Positions 55,927-64,000 of a stretch of DNA of 64,000 nt are shown here, piece by piece. Position numbers and translations under genes: made by a program. A model generated the notes under the pieces. That model was not told where the DNA came from and ran no database searches. It worked only from the letters and a program-made list of their open reading frames with translations. How positions within the stretch are numbered: position 1 is the stretch's first letter; the number at the start of each line of letters is the position of its first letter. This DNA comes from Triglochin maritima (lineage: Eukaryota; Streptophyta; Magnoliopsida; Alismatales; Juncaginaceae): NCBI GenBank assembly GCA_963682175.1, contig OY821775.1, positions 34,842,053 through 34,906,052 of the forward strand, read 5' to 3'.

Positions 55927-57936
55927 GATGATGAAATGAATGTGTCCTAAAAGTTTTGCTTTTATATGTCAATTATTATGAATTGAATGTGCAAACATTT
56001 TGTTCCTTGATTATGGTATTCCTCTTTTTGAAGTGTTAAGGAAGAGGCGCGTGGTCCTTAACCGTAGAGCTCTAAAAGATAATGATTTACATAATTCAAA
56101 AGTTATTCACAATCATGGTAATTAACATGGAACATTAATAACCGAGATAAGATTGTAGTGTTAGTCATCGATTGTTGTATCTTTACAAATAATTGACGAC
56201 ACGAGTATATAAAAGAGGAAAAGATTACTTTTATATATTGAATAGACCTAACAAGTAAAATATTATGGAATTGTGTTTCGTGTCATTAATGTTTTACTGT
56301 GTCTTGGATCCTAAGATATGAGACTTATATCTTTTCACTCAAGAAGTGCTTAATTTGATTATTGTCATAAGCTATCAATGAGTATAGTGATAAAGGCAAT
56401 AGTTGGTTGAACATGACTTGTGCTAGAAAAGATAGCTAGTCAAACGATTATCGTTGCCCCTCTTAACTAAGTGATGATATTAGTGGGTCCATGATAAAGC
56501 AAAATTATAATGTGCACAATGTAACTTGAGTTATGTTACAAAGTTATAATTAGCTTAAAGAGATCAAGAAATGAATATAATACAAAGGTGACACATTTCT
56601 ACGTCGTATAGGTCACACCTATAGGTCACACCACAAAAATGGGAAACAAGAAGCTTGATTTTGAGTTCCTATGATGTGTCGGGTTTCATGTAAAAATGGG
56701 ACACATGTGGTGAACGAATAAAATCAATATGTCATGAGAATTGACATAATTAGAATCATAATAAATTCATATGAGGTGTGTATATTATGGGGTGTAATAA
56801 TTTAATATTACATAGGATAATATATTACATAAGATACGAATTTGCTAAAAACCCCAAAAGATCAAATTTTGTTGGAAATAAATCCAAAATTGGACAAAGG
56901 CAAAATCGGGGTTAAACACGGTAAACCGTTTAGGGTTCGGTCGACCGAGGTGTCTTCGGAATGGTCAACCGAACGTGGAACGGGTAAACACAATTGGCTG
57001 ACCGAAATTGTCTGGAGTGCCTGGACAATTGGGTTCGGTCAACCGAGTGTGAACGGTCAGCCTAGAGAAAATATCTTGGGATATTTTCGGTATGACCGAA
57101 TGTGACACGGTCATCCGATGAATGCTCGCCAAGAAAAATTTTGGTGGGTCAACGGTCAACCGAGCAAGACGTGGATCGTCCAAATTTTTCCAGAGAATTT
57201 TTCTCAGCCATATTCGGTCGACCGTCTAGCTCACGGTCCACCGAACATGTGTTATAACCGAATGGTTTGTTTAAGCGAGAAAAATTCTCGGTCATCCGAA
57301 TAGTGCGATTTTTGCCTGCATTATTAAGAGACTAATTACATCATGGGTTGGATTAATTCCAGATTTAATTAAACATTTTTTTGGGTGCTTATGTGGCAGT
57401 TTGAGATTAATTTTAGGAAAGAATAAGAAAGAGATCATGACTAAAGAATAGTTCTTGATGAGGATGTTTAAGGAGCCTATAAAAGGACCCCTCATCCTAC
57501 TTGTCTATGTTAATGCAAAAATTCTTTCTCTCATCAATCTCTCCCTTAATCACCACGAAAATCACTTAATAGTTTTACATTTTGGAGATAGAAATTTTAG
57601 GAGCTTAAAGAGGGGTTATTAGCTAGATTCTAAGCCTAATTAGAGACTGATTGGCTAGCTCCTTTCTCTCTAGTCTTTTTTAGACTTTGGTGAACACTTG
57701 GAGGCGAATCGACAGACGATTCAACGGGCAACGCGACTCCATATCATCGAAAGGTTTTAGAGAACCTTTGGGTATGATTCTCTCTTTGTGATTTATTTTA
57801 ATATATATAGGATTGCATTATATTAGAATAGACACAAAGTAATGTACATAAAATTGTTGAAAGTATGAAATCGATCTTGTATGTTGTATTTTTTTAAAAT
57901 ATATACATACATGGGGACACGAACTCCTACAGATAA
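55927..57936 (+). mobile_element. Solo LTR-like insertion with second CGGT-N2-ACCG array
   Basis: 2000 bp at 55932-57931, TGAAATGAATG to CTCCTACA, between GATGA (55927-55931) and GATAA (57932-57936), one mismatch. TATA box TATAAAA at 57478-57484. The palindrome array occupies 56919-57300. It interrupts Z gag; element E has the empty site near 42140. Copia (SIRE-like) by similarity of plan to 43848-45360; ends differ, so it is another family. Confidence 0.75.
56919..57300 (+). repeat. Second array of CGGT-NN-ACCG palindromes
   Basis: About 12 units, for example near 56919, 56938, 56961, 57038, 57109, 57153, 57214, 57234 and 57289, with the same core as the array at 44150-44735 and also ending upstream of a TATA box. 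Confidence 0.8.
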
Positions 57937-59127
57937 GGTATGAGGAGGTTGGTAATTATGGTGCTGAGACCTTTGATGTGGGGGTTGGTAGGTCATCGAT
58001 GGGCGTGGAAGCTGATAAGGTTGAGGTTGAGTGTGCGAGTTCTGACCGTGGCCCCCAATAGGCCCCAAGAGAAGTTAGGGTGGTTACGCCGTCCTTGCTT
58101 CTAGGAGTGACTGTACGGGTCATTACGAGACCTCTGTTGATACATCGCATTTGCATGCTCAGTATCTCTTGGAGTGTTAGCATATTCCAAGACATCATGT
58201 CCCGTAAGTCCACACCTACAACATGCGGGAGTAGCAACCTGAGCTACAGGAGCTTGATCAAACTCTAAACTCTCAATCCTATACATGAGAGCAGCCAATT
58301 TCACATCAAACGTGATAGTTGACTCAACTTGATATGATGCAGCTCGACCAGAAGACCTGGCGGCTGGTGGCGCTCTCATGGTGTCAAACTAAAAGGTACA
58401 TTCAGCCATTAATTCAAAACTGTCTCATGCCACATCGATGGGTTTTATTTCTAAATCATTCTGACACATCGACTCCAACAATGTACGGGTGTTGTAGTTG
58501 AGGCCCTCATAAACAATTTGGCACATCTACCATATCTTAAGTCCATGATGAGGGCACTGCTGGAGAAGGTCTTTGAACCTCTCAAATAAAGCATGAAAAG
58601 ATTCGGTCTCAGTTTGATACATCTGATGTATTTGGTGACGTATCTGTTGAGTTTTCCTTTTGAGGGAAAAATCTCTTCAGAAAAACAATCACAAAGTCAT
58701 CCCAAGACCGAATAGAGCTCGTCGGGAGGCTGTACATCCATTTCTTTGCATTATCCTTCAATGCGAAAGAAATCATCCTCAACCAGACTAAATCCTCGTC
58801 AAGTTGTTGAAGCTTGAACATGGATCATACCTCCTCGAATTAACGTATAAAAATATACGGATCCTCCTTATTGGCAGTGATAGGATGTATCTTCTCCCAC
58901 AAAGTCATTGGCCTATCCATTCGAGCTAAAGATGGTGGTGCACTCAGAGCTCGATCCTGACCGAGATCCTCTTCCTCTAGACTCGGAGGAGGAGGTCTAC
59001 GTGGTGGTGGGAGTGGACCGAGGTAATCCATGTATGGACCCTGGTCTCTCCAATCTCCATGAGACGACTCGGCCTCATGCTCCAAAGGAGCACGAGGCGG
59101 AGATGGCCGATCACCTAGACCGTCCAT
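57937..59127 (-). pseudogene. Element Z Gag, N-terminal part
   Basis: ATG at 59127 (or 59142). Proline-rich N-terminus with LSPPRAP-type and MTLWEKIHP segments (58840-59142), a capsid-type piece with KKWMYSLPTSSIRSWDDFVIVFLKRFFP (58609-58821, the segment is split here by a frameshift), and a knuckle that lost its last cysteine (CCRCGLTGHDVLEY, 58101-58379). Continues at 55926 after the insertion. Confidence 0.7.
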
Positions 59128-60247
59128 CTCAGAAAAATGCACTCTCTCAAGTCAAGCGCTCTCACCAGAACGAGTCTAACCTCGCATAAAACACTCAACT
59201 TGACTCTACATCAACACACAACAGAAGGTGTAATCAGAGAAGGAGACTATAACAAAGAATATAGAGGAGGAGACTCAGATGAGAAAGTAAGAATCCCTAG
59301 AGCTAGCATGGGTAGTGGGAGAAGGTAGAAGCACACAAGCAAACAAGGGTCAAACAACTTATGGCTATAGGTCCTTAGGCTAGACGACGCCTAACTTCGG
59401 GATCACTCGTCTCGACACGCCTCATCTCCCTAGAACGAAGACCACATTGCCCAGCAAGTGATACCATATCCGGAGATCTAATACCTCCTACTATCGACAA
59501 GGCAGGCAACGCGGATCAAGCCATGATGGTCTCAACTCGATCACTCTCCTAGTGCGTTCGAAATACTTAAGCCCAACGTCTACTTGCTTTTAGAAATTAG
59601 GCTTTGATTAGTGTGATTTTTGGGGTTTAAGAAAGGGTGATGAAATCCCCCACCTTATCTTGTTTGGGACAGTGCCTCCATTTTAGCGTTTTGGAGTCTT
59701 AATCTAGCAATGAACTCTCCAAACAAACGCTAAACTCACACTTGTTGCAATGCAATTCCTACTAACTAATGCATGGTCATAAAAAATGCATGAATGAGAG
59801 TAGGAAGTGCGTACCTCACGCCAACACTAAACAACTGAAACTAAAGCTAAAACAAAAGACAAACTACGTGCCTAAGTCCAGTATATGATGCATGATCTAA
59901 ACAGGCAAGAATGCCTAATCTTTTGCTTTGGATTTTAGTGGCCAAGTTGATTAAAGGGAATTGATTGTTAATCTGGGGGAAAACTACAAGTCAAAACATG
60001 CCAAATTGAGTCCCAGAACACACTAGTGAATGTAGAAACAACCAGAAAAGGTAGACGGAAAATTGAACTCACGAGGCCACCAGCTGGCGGTCCACCACCG
60101 CTGATTGGCGGTCAGTTCACCTTTTTTCTGCTCCAAACTTCTCCTAGTTACATCTCTTGATCTTTAAAGCCTCCTAAAACAAAGCAAAACTACAAACAAA
60201 AAATTAAAACCACTCGAATTATCCAAACCAAAGTCTGAACTAAGCAC
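59128..60247 (-). other. Leader of element Z
   Basis: Non-coding leader with two palindromes at about 60076-60110 (GGCCACCAGCTGGCGGTC and ACCGCTGATTGGCGGTC). No gene seen. Confidence 0.55.
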
Positions 60248-60265
60248 CTCCTGGCAACGACACCA
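60248..60265 (-). promoter_or_regulatory. PBS of element Z, degenerate tRNA-Asp
   Basis: Sense TGGTGTCGTTGCCAGGAG, mostly matching the tRNA-Asp complement, six bases from LTR H. Confidence 0.6.
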
Positions 60266-60271
60266 AAAACT

Positions 60272-61665
60272 TGATTGATCGTTTATATTAACCGCAAGTG
60301 CACGGCGTCGGTGAAGACGCGGAATGTACGGGTCGTGTCCACGAGAAGGTGTGTCAACTATGGTTTGTTCGAAGGCAAGTGGGAAAAGTGGGGAGAAGAA
60401 ATTGATTACACAAAACTAGAATAAACTATGCTACGCTACACTAATACCAAACAACAAAGAAGATGAAAGCACAAGACTAAGGAAAACTAAACTATGTGAC
60501 TAATAAAAGCAAGCTGGAAATCAAGAATGGAAACCCCTTAGGGTGGAGTGTGTGTACACATGAAATAAGTGGTGATGAATTCCTTCAATAAAGCACAAGT
60601 GTAGGTAGTGTTGATATGCATAAGAAGTACCTCATGGCAAGACCTATCATCCAAATCACTAACCTAGGTGATTAATATGAGCATAAATAAGTTTGTAATT
60701 AAGAACCTAAACAAGCATGGAATGTACTAAAAGATTATGGCAGAAACCATCAAGTTAAGTATTCTTTTTAATTCAAACATACTAACATTTCTCACATACA
60801 ACAACATTTAACATTCATTCCATTCTACATGACATGTATAAACATCAACTCCACCCCCAAAGGGGGATGAAACTACTCACACATTATTAATCTAACATTC
60901 ATATTAAGGAAAATAAACATGCTAATTAATTATATGAAGATTAAAACAAGCAAGATTAACTAAGTAAGCAAAGAACTAACAAAAACAACAATTAACTAAC
61001 AAAACATTTTTTATTGCTCACTCACATTACAAGTAGCCTCTCTCCACCACAGTTTTTGCTCCAAGGCTTTACTCCTAGTAGAGAGGATGACCACCAAGAG
61101 AGGAGATATATTACAAAGGAGGAAGAGTTGTATTTTTAGCCATGAAAAAAGCTAACCGAGGACAATCCCCCGGTATGGGACTAACGCATACCATATATAG
61201 CATAAAACACCTTAATACACATCCGATAAAAGATGGGTCGGATCCAGAGCCAACTGGATCGCCAATTAGCCATTTGGTACCGCCAATTGGCGGTCTGGAT
61301 CTCTTGGATCTGGCCCAGTTTCTTATGTCTTCTTAGTAGCTTTGTTTCTTCTCCTGGAGTGCACCCTAATCGGTTGTGTGAGTTGCAACCTGAAACCAAT
61401 TGCCAAAATACTCCTCAATATGGTGTGTAGTGCTTGATTTTGCTAATTAGTCCTTTTGGGTTTACATCTGGTTCATTCTCTCTTGCATCTTAGTCCATAA
61501 GTCTTGCAACTTAGTCCTTTTCCTTGCTTTTAAATCCTTTTTGAGTCTCTTCTTCTCAAACATGTTTATTCCTGAAACATAAACATAAAACTCGTTACGT
61601 AGCATTGCTTAGCCTAAAAATAAAGGATATAAGACAAAAATATATGCATGATATGATGTCAATCA
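60272..61665 (-). repeat. 5' LTR of element Z (LTR H)
   Basis: 1394 bp, TGATTGATCG to GATGTCAATCA on the plus strand. Palindromes at about 61257-61305 (CCGCCAATTGGCGG). Similar to solo LTR G2 and, at its ends, to element B's LTR. Confidence 0.82.
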
Positions 61666-61891
61666 ATTGTCTTTACAAGTTCATAATTCATATCAAAATA
61701 TTTCATTACTTTTTAAATAAATTAACAAACTTGTTTCAGTAAAGGGTATTGAAGATTCAGGAGAATTGAACGCTCCTCATCGTACTCAAACATATATGTT
61801 TTTTTTGGATGTTTGACAAAACAGAATCCACATGTAGGGACTATCATTCTTGGTATTATTTTTATATTCATATTACTTTCGTTAGTTTATA
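61666..61891 (+). repeat. Duplicated flank, copy 2
   Basis: Counterpart of 50592-50815. It begins with TSD ATTGT and runs on without a break into the unassigned right-hand region, so this is probably the original place. Confidence 0.85.
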
Positions 61892-62587
61892 TTGTTGGGT
61901 TGCCCTGATTTGTAATTTGTATAATTTATGCGTTGTAGGAACAAATAGAAGCTCCACAAGGACTGGGTGAGTCGAGTTCTGAAGGGTCTACTACTTCTGC
62001 CTGAGATTACCTAATCGGGTCTGTTCTCAGCAAAGGACATAGATGTATCTGGATGTACTCAAGTCTAATCACCCTTATGGACATATATGGACCTTGCGTA
62101 ATGTCCTCCCATGCATAGCTGAACACTAGATTGACATTGACCAGAGAGCGGTGAGCTGAGGGAGGTGATGAGCGAGCTTCCCAGGACGCAAGAAAACCTC
62201 ACAGTTACACAGATGGCTTTTGACTTCGTCCTAGTTATGTGGGTTCAACCCTTAGTTATGTCAATCGGATTTAGTAATCATAATTTGCTTTAGTAGTTTC
62301 ACATGATGTTTAACCTTACGTTAGAAATTAAATATGTATTGTGATTTTCTTGATATTAATATTACTTCATCTTGCCACCACCATCGCCACTGAGTTGGTA
62401 TGATGATTAGAGACCATCAAGCATAGCTGCCACTGGAGGTTTGGCGACGTAGTTTGATTTTATAGTGTCCTATTTCTTGAGTTTAGCATTGACAAACTTT
62501 AGTTTCAAGCATTACTAATGTTAACTTTGATTGCAATATATATACAACATTTTGGAGCAATGTGGATGAATGTGAGGTGTTTTTAAT

Positions 62588-62720
62588 GGATATATGTTAT
62601 GTATTGTCTATGTTATGTGTTTGTGGCTAGAGGTGTTTTTGTTGGATATATGTTATGTATTGTGTATGTTATATGTTTGTGGCTATTATTGTTTATGTTA
62701 TGTGTTTGTGGCTATTATTG
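62588..62720 (+). repeat. Short imperfect tandem repeat
   Basis: Repeats of GGATATATGTTATGTATTGT and TATGTTTGTGGCTATTATTG, two to three copies. The 92-codon frame across it is low-complexity and probably not a gene. Confidence 0.6.
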
Positions 62721-63062
62721 TCGATGAATTATACCATTTTATCCAAAAGTACGAAGAGGCTTTTTCGGGTTCTGGACGCACCATACAAAAATGTCACATA
62801 TTTGTCATTGTATGGTCCAACGAGACTATAATGATGATAGATATCCAATGTTGTAGGTCTCAAAAAAAGTAAAGTGACAAAACATATCACTGTTGCAGAA
62901 TGGGGTTAGTACGTCGGCCTTTTCGACATATCACGTTGGGTTGACCTACTCTAGCTGACCGACGTGTCTCCAAGGGACATGGTAAGGGGGGGGGGATATC
63001 ACGTTTGTCAATATGCAGACGTGGTATGTAGGTCAAACACTTTGGTATTTACCAATAACACT

Positions 63063-63089
63063 GACGTGGTATTTACAATATACCACGTC
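63063..63089. repeat. GACGTGGTAT / ATACCACGTC hairpin
   Basis: A perfect 10-bp stem with a 7-nt loop. Related ACGTGGTAT motifs occur near 63019 and 63170. Such clusters of short inverted motifs are common in ends of DNA transposons. Confidence 0.55.
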
Positions 63090-64000
63090 GGCCGTACCTA
63101 GCCAACTGTCGCAGTTGTCCTATTATTAAAACAAGAAATTTGGAAAAAATATCCAATATTAGGACATACCACGTCAAGTTATTCAGGTAGTGAAGGTATT
63201 ACTGTAAACTATCTTTGTGGTGTAAACTACATTGGTGTTGCACACTATGTTTGTGTTGTAAACTAGGTTCCTTCAATTCAGCTGCCTTTGAATATGAAAT
63301 GTCTTTAAACTATGTTGTACATACGTTATGCATGTCATACCAGAATTCTCGGTTACTAGGTTGAATGTGGCTGCAATGTCTCAGGTTATGCTTTACAGTT
63401 TGGTTTGGTCTGAATGTTTGGTTGAAAATCCTACATATCAACACCAATGATATATCATGTATATTCATCTATTATAATAAACTTTTAAAGAGAACAACAT
63501 CACCTAACAAATTACATTCATCAATTAAGTTGTTAACATCATATGGCAGATGACAAAAGAAGACCACTTCTTTCATGTAATGTCTATCTCCTCCTGAGAA
63601 AATGGTTCAAGGGATACTTTGAATGACTACAAAGTAAACAAACTCATTTATTAACATAAAAATTGTGCCACAAAACCTATATAACACAATATAAGATCAA
63701 TGTCAAAATTTACCTATCTTAAATCTCCCGCTATTACTCCCTTCTCAACAAATTCTTCCATATACCTCATTAAGTAGTAACCGTATTCAGTAGTTCCAAT
63801 TTGTTTATGGTTCTACAATGAAGAAGTCACGTATATTAGGAAAATAACAAAATTAATGAAAATATAATGCATATTATCAAAACAAACATTACTTTATCAT
63901 CTTACCTTCACTTCATGCCAAGTTACTTTTTTGTTGTAGGCCTTTGACCACCAGAGTGTTGACAGACCTCAAGGCCCCTACCAAAATATGTTAAGGTTTG

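Larger units (their letters stand above)
50816..61670 (-). mobile_element. Element Z: decayed Athila-type element with pol, 3' end missing
   Basis: Minus strand: 5' LTR 60272-61665 with right-hand TSD ATTGT (61666-61670), PBS 60248-60265, leader 59128-60247, gag pseudogene 57937-59127 and 55415-55926, protease and RT linker 54438-55274, RT 54302-54437 and 52400-52920, RNase H about 51713-52150, integrase 50816-51440. The 3' part of integrase, the 3' non-coding region and the 3' LTR are absent. Two solo LTRs interrupt it. It is the only element here with an Athila-like polymerase. Confidence 0.8.
61892..64000. other. Unassigned right-hand flank
   Basis: No LTR, gag or pol motif. A short imperfect tandem repeat of TATGTTATGT/GTTTGTGGCT units occupies about 62588-62720. 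A cluster of GACGTGGTAT/ATACCACGTC motifs at about 62890-63180 includes a 10-bp hairpin (63063-63089) and may be part of a DNA transposon. Possible exon-intron pieces around 61940-62010 are not recognisable. I do not call a gene. Confidence 0.5.

Noticed and set aside
62594..62872. 92-codon frame as a membrane protein
   Set aside because: Its hydrophobic start is a translated tandem repeat; no further support.

Overview
The window is plant nuclear DNA made almost entirely of nested LTR retrotransposons; I see no ordinary cellular gene that I can name. The plant assignment rests on three things: Athila/Tat-type Ty3/gypsy protein motifs, primer-binding sites (PBS) complementary to the 3' end of plant tRNA-Asp(GUC), and a Tekay/Del-like gypsy relic together with long SIRE/Maximus-like copia LTRs. 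AT-rich introns or flanks appear only at the far right.

Layout. 1-4071: 5' part of a minus-strand non-autonomous element (A) with a gag-like ORF and a 5' LTR. 4077-5783: 3' end of a copia-like element. 5784-7085: an LTR fragment and a hairpin-rich DNA-transposon-like relic. 7086-9253 and 37568-39050: two halves of a decayed Tekay-like gypsy element (G). G holds a solo LTR (7551-9057, target-site duplication (TSD) ATAGT) and a 28-kb insertion, element B (9254-37562, TSD AGTTG). B itself contains (i) a tandem LTR-internal-LTR-internal-LTR array of A-type elements in its 3' LTR (10099-21995, TSD ATTAC), (ii) a 550-bp foldback DNA transposon (23604-24153), and (iii) a very young element D (25993-33383, TSD GCAGG, LTRs identical by eye) in its gag gene. 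39110-46737: element E, non-autonomous and decayed, with a copia-like solo LTR (43848-45360, TSD ATGAT). 46847-49241: LTR F and truncated pieces. 49247-50591: solo LTR G2. 50816-61665: element Z, the only one with an Athila-type protease-RT-RNase H-integrase, carrying two further solo LTRs (52921-54296, TSD CCAAG; 55932-57931). 61666-64000: flanking DNA, part of which is duplicated at 50592-50815.

How the parts relate. A, B, D and E have LTRs, a tRNA-Asp PBS, a long leader and a gag-type ORF, but no reverse transcriptase or integrase. They fit the terminal-repeat retrotransposon with GAG (TR-GAG) class and would need an Athila-like helper; Z is a decayed relative of such a helper, with the closest LTR similarity to B. 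These families differ in sequence but share non-coding architecture: a pair of short palindromes in U3 and again in the leader, a GNRA-tetraloop hairpin in the 3' non-coding region that shows compensatory changes, a second hairpin against the polypurine tract (PPT), and an internal purine tract preceded by a conserved box. These shared RNA-like elements, and a C-terminal protein module around a GWRV-IDD motif, are the most interesting content here.

Limits: percentages of identity are impressions from reading, family names rest on motifs without a database search, and boundaries are firm only where TG/CA ends and TSDs are quoted.
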